Shown: positions 9,027 to 19,040, counted from the first letter of the stretch. The stretch is DNA of 64,000 nt from Nitrosovibrio sp. Nv4 (GCF_900215485.1 NZ_OCMZ01000001.1:868001-932000), one strand, 5' to 3'. A program made the numbers and translations. Notes: a model not told the origin generated them from the letters alone.

Positions 9027-11696
9027 ATGGAACCCATACCCGACATAGACCCATCTGAAACACAGGAATGGCTGGAGGCGCTGGATTCCGTGCTGACGCA
9101 CGAGGGAACGGAGCGGGCGCATTACCTGCTGGAGCGCCTGGTGGAAAAAGCCCGCCGTTCAGGCGCATACCTTCCTTACAGCGCGACCACCGCGTATATC
9201 AACACCATTCCACCAGGGAAGGAAGATCGTTCACCTGGCAATCATGCGCTGGAACACCGTATCCGTTCGTATGTACGCTGGAATTCCATGGCAATGGTGC
9301 TGCGCGCCAACAAGAATTCCAATGTCGGCGGCCACATTGCCAGCTTTGCATCGGCCGCGACCCTTTACGACGTTGGCTACAACCATTTCTGGCACGCCAG
9401 GTCGGAAAATCATGGTGGAGATCTGGTATATGCACAGGGACACTCGTCCCCTGGCCTGTATGCCTATGCCTTTCTGCTGGGAGAGCTGACGGAGGAACAG
9501 CTCAATAACTTCCGTCGCGAAGTTGGGGGAAAGGGACTATCCTCGTATCCGCATCCCTGGCTGATGCCGGATTTCTGGCAATTCCCCACCGTATCGATGG
9601 GTCTGGGTCCATTAATGGCGATTTACCAGGCTCGCTTCATGAAATATCTGGACAGCCGCGAGTTGGTCAAGACGCAGGGACGCAAAGTCTGGGCCTTCAT
9701 GGGCGATGGCGAAATGGACGAACCCGAATCGCTTGGCGCCATCTCGCTGGCCTCGCGCGAGAATCTGGACAACCTGATTTTCGTCATTAATTGCAACCTT
9801 CAGCGTCTCGACGGGCCGGTACGTGGAAATGGCAAGATCATCCAGGAACTCGAAGCCGCATTTCGCGGCGCTGGCTGGAATGTAATCAAGGTGATCTGGG
9901 GCTCATACTGGGATCCATTGTTTGCCAAGGATACCAAAGGTCTGCTGCAGCAACGCATGATGGAGTGCGTCGATGGTGAGTATCAGACGTTCAAGTCGAG
10001 AGATGGGGCGTATGTTCGCGAACACTTCTTCGGCAAATATCCCGAATTGCTGGAAATGGTTGCCAGCATGTCCGACGATGATATCTGGCGTTTGAATCGC
10101 GGTGGCCACGATCCGCACAAAGTCTATGCAGCTTACGCGGCCGCTGTGCGGCATACGGGCCAACCTACCGTGATCCTCGCCAAGACCATCAAAGGCTATG
10201 GGATGGGCGAAGCGGGCGAAGCGCAGAATATCACTCATCAGCAGAAAAAAATGGGCACCACGTCGCTGAGAGCATTTCGTGACCGCTTTGCGCTGCCGAT
10301 CGCGGACGAAACAATGGACGATATCCCGTATCTGACATTTGATAATGATTCGCCCGAATCCATTTATATGCATCAGCGGCGGCAGGCGCTGGGGGGCTTT
10401 ATCCACCATCGTGAGCGCAAAGCGGAAGCGCTGCAGATACCGCCGCTATCCGCATTTGATACGTTGCTCAAGGCTAGCGGCGAGGGGCGAGAATCTTCCA
10501 CCACCATGGCTTTCGTACGCATACTCAATGTTCTCGTAAAAGACAAGAACATCGGCAAGCGGGTGGTGCCCATCGTCGCGGATGAGTCGCGTACTTTCGG
10601 CATGGAAGGCATGTTCCGGCAATTGGGTATCTGGTCATCGACGGGCCAGCTCTACACGCCCCAGGATGCCGATCAGTTGATGTATTACAAGGAAGACAAA
10701 AACGGTCAGATCCTGCAAGAGGGTATCAACGAGGCGGGAGCCATGTCGTCGTGGATGGCGGCATCTACCGCCTATAGTACTCATGGCGTGCAAATGATCC
10801 CGTTTTACATTTTCTACTCGATGTTCGGCTTTCAGCGCGTTGGCGATCTGGCATGGGCTGCGGGGGATATGCGCTGCCGCGGGTTTTTGCTGGGAGGCAC
10901 CGCCGGACGTACCACTCTGAACGGCGAGGGACTGCAACATGAGGATGGCCATAGTCACCTGGCCGCATCGACTATTCCTAATTGCATATCCTACGATCCC
11001 ACATTCGCCTACGAACTCGCTGTTATTATTCGCGAGGGCCTGCGCCGTATGTATGAGGTACAGGAGGATGTTTATTACTATATCACCGTAATGAACGAAA
11101 ATTATTCGCATCCGGAAATGCCGGAAAATGCGGAGCAAGGAATATTGAAGGGTATGTACCTGTTCCGTGAAGGCAACCCGGCAGGAGAAAAGAGTTCGGG
11201 GCTGCGGGTACAATTGCTCGGTTCCGGTACTATTCTGCGCGAAGTTATCGCAGCGGCCGACATACTGGAAAAGGAATACGGTATTGCTGCGGACATCTGG
11301 AGCGTCACCAGCTTTAACGAGTTGAGGCGCGAGGCCCTGGATGCAGGGCGATGGAACATGTTGCATCCCGCCGAACCGGCGAGATTGTCTTATGTGGGTA
11401 CGTGTCTCAAAGATCGGGCAGGGCCTGTGGTAGCCGCCACCGACTACATGAAAATTTTTGCCGATCAGATACGCGAATTTGTCCCGGGACAGTACAAAGT
11501 ACTGGGTACAGATGGCTTTGGACGATCCGACACTCGCGAACGACTGCGCCAGTTCTTTGAAGTTGACCGCTACTACATTACCGTAGCGGCACTTAAAGCG
11601 CTGGCCGAAGAAGGCGAGATCACGGCAGAAAAGGTGTTGGAAGCGATAGGCAAGTTCGGCATTGATCCGGACAAGCCTAATCCCGTGACCGTGTAA
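9027..11696 (+). CDS. aceE: Pyruvate dehydrogenase E1 component, homodimeric type
   Basis: An 889-aa thiamine-diphosphate enzyme that decarboxylates pyruvate and acetylates the lipoyl group of E2. Full length for the E. coli AceE type. The ThDP/Mg site is visible as FMGDGEMDEPES followed about 30 residues later by VINCNLQRLDGPVRGNGKI. The transketolase-like and C-terminal regions follow (VPIVADESRTFGMEG, GRTTLNGEGLQHEDGHS, and GTDGFGRSDTRERLR at the end). aceF lies 256 bases downstream on the same strand; no E3 (lpd) gene is seen in the window. Confidence 0.98.
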   Translation: MEPIPDIDPSETQEWLEALDSVLTHEGTERAHYLLERLVEKARRSGAYLPYSATTAYINTIPPGKEDRSPGNHALEHRIRSYVRWNSMAMVLRANKNSNVGGHIASFASAATLYDVGYNHFWHARSENHGGDLVYAQGHSSPGLYAYAFLLGELTEEQLNNFRREVGGKGLSSYPHPWLMPDFWQFPTVSMGLGPLMAIYQARFMKYLDSRELVKTQGRKVWAFMGDGEMDEPESLGAISLASRENLDNLIFVINCNLQRLDGPVRGNGKIIQELEAAFRGAGWNVIKVIWGSYWDPLFAKDTKGLLQQRMMECVDGEYQTFKSRDGAYVREHFFGKYPELLEMVASMSDDDIWRLNRGGHDPHKVYAAYAAAVRHTGQPTVILAKTIKGYGMGEAGEAQNITHQQKKMGTTSLRAFRDRFALPIADETMDDIPYLTFDNDSPESIYMHQRRQALGGFIHHRERKAEALQIPPLSAFDTLLKASGEGRESSTTMAFVRILNVLVKDKNIGKRVVPIVADESRTFGMEGMFRQLGIWSSTGQLYTPQDADQLMYYKEDKNGQILQEGINEAGAMSSWMAASTAYSTHGVQMIPFYIFYSMFGFQRVGDLAWAAGDMRCRGFLLGGTAGRTTLNGEGLQHEDGHSHLAASTIPNCISYDPTFAYELAVIIREGLRRMYEVQEDVYYYITVMNENYSHPEMPENAEQGILKGMYLFREGNPAGEKSSGLRVQLLGSGTILREVIAAADILEKEYGIAADIWSVTSFNELRREALDAGRWNMLHPAEPARLSYVGTCLKDRAGPVVAATDYMKIFADQIREFVPGQYKVLGTDGFGRSDTRERLRQFFEVDRYYITVAALKALAEEGEITAEKVLEAIGKFGIDPDKPNPVTV

Positions 11697-11952
11697 GGAA
11701 GCGGAATATATGAGAGGTAGATGCATTCGAACTGACTCATGCATACCAGGCGCACAGGTCTGCGGCAGTCGGCGCGCTTTGCTGATCCGTTATTCCGGTT
11801 CCTGTAGTAGCAGGCAGAAGGCAGCACGGATGAAGCAGCCAGGATCGTGCAAATAGCGCGGGCGGTCAAGAGACAAAAACAAGGCCAAACCGATTACCCC
11901 GTTTTTATCGCAAATCGGGTTCACATGTAAAACACGAGTGAAGGAAGAGGGC

Positions 11953-13320
11953 GTGGCAGAGACTAAACAGGTATTGATTCCCGATATAGGCGACTTTAAA
12001 GACGTTCCCGTGATAGAAGTGCTGGTGAAACCCGGCGATTCGATCAAGGCGGAAGATCCGGTGATCGTGCTGGAATCGGATAAGGCAACAATAGAAGTCC
12101 CCTCTCCCTTTGCGGGCATAGTCAAGGATGTGTCCGTACGGGTGGGTGATAAGGTTTCCGAGGATTCGCCTATTTTATCGATGGAAGTTTCTGAAGCCGA
12201 GGAAGCGGCCCCTGCTACTCAGACAGTTCCAGCCCCTGCTCCACAGGTTGTATCCGAGTCTCAGCCCCCTGATCAGCGGCGTGCAGATGCTGAGGCCGAT
12301 GCTGCGCGGCAGCCACAACCAGAGCCGCCTTCGGCTCCCCAACCCGTGCCGACATCGGCTCCGCAACCGTCCCAACGAGCTACGCCCCCTCCAATAGACG
12401 AAGCCGCCTTCGCAAAGGCCCATGCGGGTCCTTCAGTGAGGCGATTTGCACGCGAGTTGGGCGTGAATCTTGGCTTGGTGAAGGGTAGCGGCCCGAAGCA
12501 GCGCATCCTCAAGGAAGATGTACAGGCCTATGTAAAAGCTGAATTATCAAGACCGCGCGGCGGCACCGGCGCCGAACTCAATCTGCTGCCCTGGCCACAG
12601 GTTGATTTCGCGAAATTCGGGCCGGTGGAAGTGAAACCGCTTTCGCGTATCAAAAAAATATCCGGAGCGAATTTGCATCGGAACTGGGTAATGATCCCTC
12701 ATGTTACGCAGTTCGATGAGGCCGATATTACGGAGCTGGAAGCTTTGCGCAAGGAATCCAATGAGGCGACAAAAGCAGAGGGCGTAAAAGTCACGATACT
12801 CGCTTTTCTGATGCGAGCCTCCATATCAGCGTTAAAAAAGTTTCCGGAATTCAACGCCTCGCTTGCCACCGACGGCGATGAGATGAATCTGGTCATCAAG
12901 AATTATTACCACCTCGGGTTTGCAGCGGATACACCAAACGGGCTGGTGGTACCTGTGATCCGTGACGTGGATCAAAAAGGCGTGATTGCCATCGGCAGGG
13001 AGATGGCCAATCTTGCAACGCTTGCTCGAGAGGGCAAGCTGAAACCCGGCGACATGCAGGGGGCAAGCTTTACTATATCCAGCCTGGGAGGCATTGGGGG
13101 CACAGCTTTCACGCCTATCATCAATGCCCCGGAAGTCGCCATTCTGGGCGTGTCCCGGACCAGCATGAAGCCGGTTTATCAAGATGGGCAGTTTGTTCCA
13201 CGATTGATGCTGCCGTTATCCCTGTCCTATGACCACCGCGTAATCGACGGGGCAACAGCCGCGCGCTTCACTTCCCATCTGGTCGAGGTGCTGGCCGATC
13301 TGCGCCGGGTGCTGTTGTAA
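11953..13320 (+). CDS. aceF: Pyruvate dehydrogenase E2, dihydrolipoyllysine acetyltransferase
   Basis: A 455-aa core subunit of the pyruvate dehydrogenase complex; passes acetyl from lipoate to CoA. Domains in order: one lipoyl domain (lipoylated Lys in ESDKATIEVPSP), a long Ala/Pro/Gln-rich flexible linker (about residues 90-155), an E3-binding domain (GPSVRRFARELGVNL), and the catalytic trimer domain ending with the active-site DHRVIDG. I start at GTG 11953 (MAETKQ), 2 bases after an AAGGAAGAGG Shine-Dalgarno; GTG 11938 would add five residues. A single lipoyl domain is within the normal range. Confidence 0.96.
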   Translation: MAETKQVLIPDIGDFKDVPVIEVLVKPGDSIKAEDPVIVLESDKATIEVPSPFAGIVKDVSVRVGDKVSEDSPILSMEVSEAEEAAPATQTVPAPAPQVVSESQPPDQRRADAEADAARQPQPEPPSAPQPVPTSAPQPSQRATPPPIDEAAFAKAHAGPSVRRFARELGVNLGLVKGSGPKQRILKEDVQAYVKAELSRPRGGTGAELNLLPWPQVDFAKFGPVEVKPLSRIKKISGANLHRNWVMIPHVTQFDEADITELEALRKESNEATKAEGVKVTILAFLMRASISALKKFPEFNASLATDGDEMNLVIKNYYHLGFAADTPNGLVVPVIRDVDQKGVIAIGREMANLATLAREGKLKPGDMQGASFTISSLGGIGGTAFTPIINAPEVAILGVSRTSMKPVYQDGQFVPRLMLPLSLSYDHRVIDGATAARFTSHLVEVLADLRRVLL

Positions 13321-13393
13321 AAAAGTTGCCTGTTGCGAAGACATGAGGATAAAAATATTAAGTAATTTTTCCGTGCTCCCAGCCTGATCGGCA

Positions 13394-14068
13394 ATGGATA
13401 GTTCCGAATTCTCCCTCGTCGGTATTTTGGGCGGTACCTTTGATCCCGTGCATTATGGCCATTTGCGGATAGCGGAGGAAATTGTAGAAATGGCCGGCTT
13501 GCGAGAAATGCGTTTTGTTCCCGCCGCACGTCCCCCTCTACGCAACGTTCCTGCTGCATCACTCCAGGACCGCGCAGAAATGGTTCGTCTGGCCATCCAG
13601 GGCAATTCCGGATTTGTACTGGATGAGCGTGAAATCCGCCGTGATGGCCTGAGTTATAGCCTGGATTCATTGCGCGAACTCAAGCAGGAACTTGGGGAGG
13701 ACGTCACACTATGCTTTGTTACAGGAGCAGACGCTTTCATGAAACTCGCCGAGTGGCATCGTTGGCGCGAGATGTTCGGCCTATGCCATTTCATCATCGC
13801 GGCCCGGCCGGGCCATAGGCTGACAATGAACCATGATGCCGTGCCGCAGGAATTAAAGGAAGAGTGTGCCCAACGCTGGGTCTCGAGCGTGGGCAGTCTC
13901 AAACGCGCAACCAGCGGATTGATTTTTATTGCTCCGACAACTTTGCTGGATATTTCCGCAACGATCATTCGTGCGCGCGTCGCAGCCGGGAAAAGCGTCC
14001 GTTATCTGATTCCCGATGCCGCTCTCGATTATATCGTTACAAATCACTTATATTCGGAAGAAGGATGA
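13394..14068 (+). CDS. nadD: Nicotinate-nucleotide adenylyltransferase
   Basis: A 224-aa enzyme that adenylates nicotinate mononucleotide in NAD synthesis. The nucleotidyltransferase signature GGTFDPVHYGHLR is at about residues 13-25, and the C-terminal region has the ISATIIRARV segment (usual form ISSTxIR). It is the first gene of a tightly packed nadD-rsfS-rlmH-maf-rng set, a common bacterial order. Its TGA overlaps the rsfS ATG (ATGA). Confidence 0.96.
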   Translation: MDSSEFSLVGILGGTFDPVHYGHLRIAEEIVEMAGLREMRFVPAARPPLRNVPAASLQDRAEMVRLAIQGNSGFVLDEREIRRDGLSYSLDSLRELKQELGEDVTLCFVTGADAFMKLAEWHRWREMFGLCHFIIAARPGHRLTMNHDAVPQELKEECAQRWVSSVGSLKRATSGLIFIAPTTLLDISATIIRARVAAGKSVRYLIPDAALDYIVTNHLYSEEG

Positions 14069-14532
14069 CGCTCGCCAAACTCGTAAAAACGATAGTTGCC
14101 GCATTGGAAGAAATCAAGGCACGTGATGTCGAAGTGCTGGATGTGCGGAAAATAACAACCTTATTTGACCGCATGATCATTGCCAGCGGGGAATCAAACC
14201 GTCAGACGCGGGCCATTGCGAACAATGTGGCCGAGAAGGTCAAAGCCGCCGGAGGCGCCGTTTATGGCATAGAAGGGGAGCAAACCGGCGAATGGATACT
14301 GGTAGACCTTGGTGATGTACTGGTACATGTCATGCAGACCGCGGTGCGGGCTCATTACAACCTGGAGGAACTGTGGGCGGAAGCTAAAAACATAAAAAGA
14401 ACGACGCCCGTTGCAGTCACAGCCAAGGCTGACCCTCGGTCACCCACTGCCAAGCCTCGCAAAACCTCAGCTCGAGCTGCATCCACAATCAAAAAAAATA
14501 AGGTTTCAAAGTCTGATCCGGACAAGGCTTGA
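14065..14532 (+). CDS. rsfS: Ribosome silencing factor RsfS with a long basic tail
   Basis: A 155-aa protein. Residues 1-115 are a normal RsfS/Iojap domain (ALEEIKARDVEVLDVRK, FDRMIIASGESNRQTRAIA, GEQTGEWILVDLGDVLVHVM). The factor binds uL14 on the 50S subunit and blocks subunit joining during starvation. The remaining 40 residues are an Ala/Lys/Ser/Thr-rich low-complexity tail, unusual since most homologues end near 105-120 aa. Coupled to nadD by ATGA overlap. A long hairpin element follows before rlmH. Confidence 0.95.
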   Translation: MTLAKLVKTIVAALEEIKARDVEVLDVRKITTLFDRMIIASGESNRQTRAIANNVAEKVKAAGGAVYGIEGEQTGEWILVDLGDVLVHVMQTAVRAHYNLEELWAEAKNIKRTTPVAVTAKADPRSPTAKPRKTSARAASTIKKNKVSKSDPDKA

Positions 14533-14573
14533 ACAATGGCAGGAACATCCGAATAGGACTCCGGCGACTTCCG

Positions 14574-14700
14574 TCCCTTCGCATTGTGGCAAAATCGGAC
14601 CAGCATCATGTTGCGCTTCCGGCATTTTCAGCCTGGCCGCAATTTTTATCCTTATGATGGGCCTTCATCCGATTTTGCCACAATGCGTTCCGTGAAGGGA
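14574..14700. repeat. Long (about 127-nt) hairpin / MITE-like element
   Basis: A 20-bp perfect inverted repeat (arms 14580-14599 and 14668-14687, starting CGCATTGTGG and ending CCACAATGCG). It is extended outside by TCCCTTC (14574-14580) with GAAGGGA (14694-14700). The 68-nt centre also pairs (CATCAT with ATGATG, GTTGCG with CGCAAT, CCGGC with GCCTGG), so the whole unit can fold as one rod. It lies between rsfS and rlmH with no U-tract, so it is more like an inserted palindromic repeat or an RNase III-type processing site than a terminator. Confidence 0.7.
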
Positions 14701-14719
14701 TTGTTCACAGGTTTTTGCC

Positions 14720-15190
14720 ATGAAATTCCTTGTTTGTGCAGTTGGTCATAAAATGCCGGAATGGGTCACAACCGGTTTTCAAGAATATGCCAAACGTATG
14801 CCTCATGAGGCTGGCATTGAACTGCTTGAAATCAAACCTGAAAAACGTGGCGGTAGCAAAAAACCGGAGCAATTGCGAGCGGCCGAGGGCGATCGTATGC
14901 GGGCGTTATTGCCGTCAAAATGCCGTATCGTGGCAATGGATGAGCATGGCAGCCAATGGACTACCGCCAAGCTGGCTGACGCTATTGCGGGTTGGATGAA
15001 GGATGGCGGTGATACAGTTTTCCTCATCGGCGGCGCGGATGGGCTGGACGCCAGCATCAAGAATTCGGCGGATGAGGTTCTGGCGTTATCCACCTTCACG
15101 CTGCCGCATGGTTTAGCACGAATACTGCTGGCGGAACAATTGTATCGCGCCATGTCGCTCATCAAGGGGCATCCTTACCATCGCGCATAA
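14720..15190 (+). CDS. rlmH: 23S rRNA pseudouridine(1915) N3-methyltransferase
   Basis: A 156-aa SPOUT methyltransferase that methylates pseudouridine 1915 of 23S rRNA at the decoding interface. Length and signatures match RlmH: N-terminal [17 protein letters not shown] near residue 44, the SAM-binding LIGGADGL, and the conserved end [18 protein letters not shown]. It is the third gene of the nadD set, about 190 bases after rsfS because of the hairpin element. Confidence 0.97.
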   Translation: MKFLVCAVGHKMPEWVTTGFQEYAKRMPHEAGIELLEIKPEKRGGSKKPEQLRAAEGDRMRALLPSKCRIVAMDEHGSQWTTAKLADAIAGWMKDGGDTVFLIGGADGLDASIKNSADEVLALSTFTLPHGLARILLAEQLYRAMSLIKGHPYHRA

Positions 15191-15295
15191 TTTACGAGGC
15201 CGCGTGAGTAGGGCCAGTGGGTATTGCCAACATACGAATGCGCCATCGTTCCATATGGATTGTGAGTGAACGCATTCATTACTGACACTTCGCAT

Positions 15296-15952
15296 ATGAA
15301 TTCATCTGAAAATCGCATTTACCTTGCTTCCCGGAGTCCGCGGCGACGGGAGTTATTGAAGCAGATCGGGGTGAGCTTTGGAACCTTGTTGCTGCGCGAA
15401 GCTTTGCCCCGGGCCGCGGATATGGATGAAAGCGCTCTGCCAGATGAAGCTCCGGCAGACTACGTACAGCGCATCGCTCGGACAAAGGCTGAGGTTGGAC
15501 GAGACCGGCTTGCAGAACGCAGGCTACCCGATCTTCCCGTACTGGCAGCCGACACGACAGTGGTGCTGGGGTCGCATATTTTCGGCAAACCTGAAAACCC
15601 TGCCCACGCGGAAGAGATGCTGCGAGCGCTTTCGGGGCAGACCCATCAGGTATTCACAGCAGTCGCTATGGCTACCAAAAATGGGATCGTGGCACGCATA
15701 TCCAGATCGACAGTGCGCTTTCGCAATATCGGCGAACACGAAATTGACGCTTATCTCGCTTGTGACGAAGCACACGACAAAGCGGGGGGATATGCGATTC
15801 AAGGGATTGCAGCGGTTTTTATTGAGGAGATTTCCGGCAGCTATAGCGGGGTAGTGGGATTGCCATTATTTGAGACAGCGCAATTGCTTGAAGAGTCCGG
15901 TATAAAAATATTTCCCCACACCTGTAATAAATCCTGGCAAACGCCTTTATGA
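15296..15952 (+). CDS. maf: Maf family nucleoside triphosphate pyrophosphatase
   Basis: 218 aa from ATG 15296. Maf proteins hydrolyse non-canonical or pyrimidine NTPs. Signatures: LASRSPRRRELLKQIG at the N-terminus, AADTTVVLG, GKPENPAHAEEMLRALSGQTHQVFTAV, DKAGGYAIQGIAAVFIE. Their content (Arg before the TVV loop, GGYAIQG) suits the dTTP/UTP-pyrophosphatase branch (YhdE-like), though I cannot assign it firmly. A GTG at 15266 would add ten residues; the internal ATG fits the family start better. The stop overlaps the rng start (ATGA). Confidence 0.92.
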   Translation: MNSSENRIYLASRSPRRRELLKQIGVSFGTLLLREALPRAADMDESALPDEAPADYVQRIARTKAEVGRDRLAERRLPDLPVLAADTTVVLGSHIFGKPENPAHAEEMLRALSGQTHQVFTAVAMATKNGIVARISRSTVRFRNIGEHEIDAYLACDEAHDKAGGYAIQGIAAVFIEEISGSYSGVVGLPLFETAQLLEESGIKIFPHTCNKSWQTPL

Positions 15953-17400
15953 ACAGTGAGATTCTCGTCAATGTCACTCCACAGGAAACCCGTGTTGCCT
16001 TCGTTGAACAAGGAGCGGTGCAAGAGCTTCATATAGAGCGTACCAGCAGCTGCGGAATTGTTGGCAATATATACAATGGCCGCGTTACCAGGGTACTGCC
16101 GGGAATGCAGTCGGCCTTCGTGGACATCGGCCTGGACCGTGCTGCCTTCCTGCACCTTGCGGACATCTGGAGATTGCGTCAGAGTGAAGATGCCGGCAAA
16201 CCCATCGAGAGACTACTGCACGAAGGACAAAACATTCTCGTCCAGGTTATCAAGGATTCCATTGGCGCCAAGGGAGCCCGGCTATCTACCCAAGTGAGTA
16301 TCGCAGGCCGAATGCTGGTTTATCTTCCCCAGGTGTCCCACATTGGCATCTCCCAGCGTATCGAGGATGAAACCGAGCGAAAGTCATTGCGGGAAAAACT
16401 GAAGCATCTGCTGCCGCCTGACGAAAAAGGCGGCTTCATTATCCGCACCATGGCGGAGGCCGCCAGCGAGCAGGATCTACAAACGGATATCGAATATCTG
16501 CACAAGCTGTGGCGCGATATCAGCGGGAAATCCTCAGCAGCTCAGCCGGGGCTGCTGTATCAGGACCTGACCCTCAGCTATCGCGTATTGCGCGATTTCA
16601 TAAACGACGACACAGTGCGTATTCTGGTGGATTCTCGCGAAACTTTTCAGAAAATGGTGGGTTTTGCTCAAATCTACATGGCCAACATGGTGGGACGAAT
16701 AGATCACTATGTCGGAGAGCGACCATTATTCGATTTGTATGGGGTGGAAAACGAAATAGAAAAATCGCTGGCAAGACGCGTAGATTTGAAATCCGGCGGG
16801 TATCTCATCATCGATCAGACCGAGGCGCTCACCACCATTGATGTCAATACGGGCGGATTCATCGGCATACGCAGCTTTGACGACACTATTTTCAAAACCA
16901 ATCTCGAGGCGGCCCAAGTCATAGCACGCCAGTTGCGTCTGCGAAATCTGGGCGGCATTATCATTATCGATTTTATAGATATGGATAACATCGAACACAA
17001 AAATGCGGTTCTCGCAGAATTCAAGAAATCTCTGATGAGAGATCGGACTCATATGACTGTGAATGGTTTCACAGCGCTCGGACTGGTGGAAATGACCCGC
17101 AAGCGCACGCGTGAGAGCTTGGCTCACATCCTTTGCGAGACGTGTCCGACGTGCCAGGGTCGCAGCAAAGTGAGAACTGCCCAGACGATGTGTTACGAAA
17201 TCCTGCGCGAACTATTGCGTGAATCGCGTCAATTTGCCGCACGCGAGTTTCGCATTCTCGCTTCGCAACAAGTAATTGATCTATTTCTCGATGAAGAGTC
17301 TCAAAGCCTTGCGCAACTCGCCGATTTCATCGCCAAACCCATCAGTTTGCAGGTGGAGGCGACCTATACCCAGGAACAATATGACGTTATTCTGATGTAG
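15949..17400 (+). CDS. rng: Ribonuclease G
   Basis: A 483-aa endoribonuclease for 16S rRNA 5' maturation and mRNA decay. It has an S1-like N-terminal domain (GNIYNGRVTRVLPGMQSAFVDIGL), an RNase H-like and catalytic core (TTIDVNTGG and IIIDFIDMDN with metal-binding Asp), and the Zn-link CETCPTCQGRS. There is no long RNase E-type C-terminal scaffold, so it is RNase G. ATGA overlap with maf is the usual arrangement. Confidence 0.97.
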   Translation: MNSEILVNVTPQETRVAFVEQGAVQELHIERTSSCGIVGNIYNGRVTRVLPGMQSAFVDIGLDRAAFLHLADIWRLRQSEDAGKPIERLLHEGQNILVQVIKDSIGAKGARLSTQVSIAGRMLVYLPQVSHIGISQRIEDETERKSLREKLKHLLPPDEKGGFIIRTMAEAASEQDLQTDIEYLHKLWRDISGKSSAAQPGLLYQDLTLSYRVLRDFINDDTVRILVDSRETFQKMVGFAQIYMANMVGRIDHYVGERPLFDLYGVENEIEKSLARRVDLKSGGYLIIDQTEALTTIDVNTGGFIGIRSFDDTIFKTNLEAAQVIARQLRLRNLGGIIIIDFIDMDNIEHKNAVLAEFKKSLMRDRTHMTVNGFTALGLVEMTRKRTRESLAHILCETCPTCQGRSKVRTAQTMCYEILRELLRESRQFAAREFRILASQQVIDLFLDEESQSLAQLADFIAKPISLQVEATYTQEQYDVILM

Positions 17401-17456
17401 CGCGTGCAGATGTATTACTGGTTTGCAACTCGCCAGCTTTGCTTATCGCCTTTTTC

Positions 17457-18683
17457 TCAAGCTCGTGTCTCGACTTCGAGACCTGTTATGGCATCTATTT
17501 CCGGTGCTTCCGGCGCCTCGATATGAGTAAATTCCTCGCTGTCCTCATAAGCAAGGCGCGTCGTGCCAGTGGCTTTTATCAGCTTGCCCGCAACGAGTCC
17601 GGCTACGAAGGCAAACGTCACACTGAAGACAATGCCGATGAATTGAGCTACTGCTATCCCCGGCACTACCAGGATGGCAACGAGCGCTCCTAATAGTCCT
17701 GGCATTCCATGTAAATTGTGGACTCCGCAGGTATCAACGATTTTGAAGCGTGCCTCCAACGCCGGCTGAATAAATACAAACCCGATGACGCTGACAGTTC
17801 CGGCTAACAGACCAATTCCAAAAGCACCTGTCGGTGATACGATATTGCACGTCGAGCCGATGGCAACCCCTCCAGCCAGTGCCGCATTCGCCATGTCGAC
17901 CATGGATGTTTTGCCTTTGTGAAAATAAGTGCTCAAAAAATAGGTGCTGATAGTGGCTCCGCACAGTGCGAGCACGGTATTGACCACCGTCTGCGGCATC
18001 TCTTCGAAAGGAACGATGGCGGTGGCGAAACTCGGCCAGAAAAGCCACAATACCATCGAGCCGAGCATTGCGAAACGATCAGAAGTGGCATCTGATTCAA
18101 TCGGCTGATTTCGTTGCTGCGCTGTCGTCAGCGCCAGCGATAATCCCAGGCCGAAATAGGCGCCAAAGGCGTGAATGATGACCGAACCCGCAGTATCCTG
18201 ATAGCCTTCCGTCAAGCCCATTCCGTTATCCAGCACCAGCCATTCGTTCATCAGATATGCGGGAACCAGGAAGAGCGCCAGCAACGCGTATTGAAAAACC
18301 CGCAGACGTCCCAGCACCGCGCCCATGGCAATCAACCCGGTAGCCACGGCGAATTCCGCGTAAAGCAATGCCTTGACCGTATTTGGCGCAATTTCGTGAG
18401 CGAAGATTCCGTTCGCACGCAGCAGCATGTAAAGAGGAAGACCAACGGCGACTACCAGATAGGTGCCGGTCGTGGCGCCAAATCCGTATCTTCTGACAAA
18501 CACCATGAGAAAACCAAAACCTACCAGCAACATGGCCAGAATGTGGATCACGTAGTTATACTGAGCCACTTGCCTCGCCTCGCTCAGCTCGGGGGCACCG
18601 CTGCTCGCGCTCGCCCAAGTACTGAAAGACAGGAGAAACAAGTTGGTTACACCAAGCAGCATCGAGCAGAGACTTTTTTTCAT
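17457..18683 (-). CDS. rh50: Rh-type ammonia/ammonium channel (Rh50-like)
   Basis: A 408-aa inner-membrane channel with a cleaved signal-like N-terminus (to about ASA-SS, residue 27) and about eleven transmembrane helices. The pattern is that of the Rh (Rhesus) branch, known in ammonia oxidisers such as Nitrosomonas europaea, rather than AmtB: YNYVIHILAMLLVGFGFLMVF, D163 in YQDTAGS, the first twin His H171 in IIHAFGAYFGLG, and VDTCGVHNLHGMPG with the second twin His at about H325. A GGGGGA ribosome site precedes the ATG. It should pass NH3 for ammonia oxidation or assimilation. It is convergent with rng; only 56 bases separate the stops. Confidence 0.92.
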   Translation of the reverse strand: MKKSLCSMLLGVTNLFLLSFSTWASASSGAPELSEARQVAQYNYVIHILAMLLVGFGFLMVFVRRYGFGATTGTYLVVAVGLPLYMLLRANGIFAHEIAPNTVKALLYAEFAVATGLIAMGAVLGRLRVFQYALLALFLVPAYLMNEWLVLDNGMGLTEGYQDTAGSVIIHAFGAYFGLGLSLALTTAQQRNQPIESDATSDRFAMLGSMVLWLFWPSFATAIVPFEEMPQTVVNTVLALCGATISTYFLSTYFHKGKTSMVDMANAALAGGVAIGSTCNIVSPTGAFGIGLLAGTVSVIGFVFIQPALEARFKIVDTCGVHNLHGMPGLLGALVAILVVPGIAVAQFIGIVFSVTFAFVAGLVAGKLIKATGTTRLAYEDSEEFTHIEAPEAPEIDAITGLEVETRA

Positions 18684-19040
18684 TTGATTTGTCCCCCATC
18701 TTTTAGATTATTGGTTTACCCACGCAGAGTGTGAACCCCGATAGCCTTAAACACAATAGGGATATATCAAATAATTTGCTCTTTGAGAAACATGACTTAC
18801 TGCGGAAAAAGAAGGAGGCGGGCGGCTTAATCCCACTGCAAAGACAGGGGAACCGTGCTATGAGCCTGGTTCGGTATGCATGAGTATGCCGACGCTATTC
18901 AGGCGACATCAGGGCTCGCACAGGAAGGACTGCCGCACGTTTTGGCTGTTTATGCCCGTGCTGCGGATGCTGCTTGGCAAATGCTCGAAGCGTTACCGAC
19001 AGTCAGCGAAAAGCCACAGCGGAGCATTCAGCCTTTTGAC
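18684..19040. other. Gene-free region upstream of the Rh channel
   Basis: 357 bases that must hold the leftward promoter of the Rh gene. There is an AT-rich stretch at about 18745-18785. A 63-codon open frame at 18876-19067 has no good ribosome site or family likeness and overlaps the next gene antisense, so I do not call it. Confidence 0.4.

Noticed and set aside
10635-11744. 369-codon minus-strand frame inside aceE
   Set aside because: Antisense to a complete aceE; no family character.
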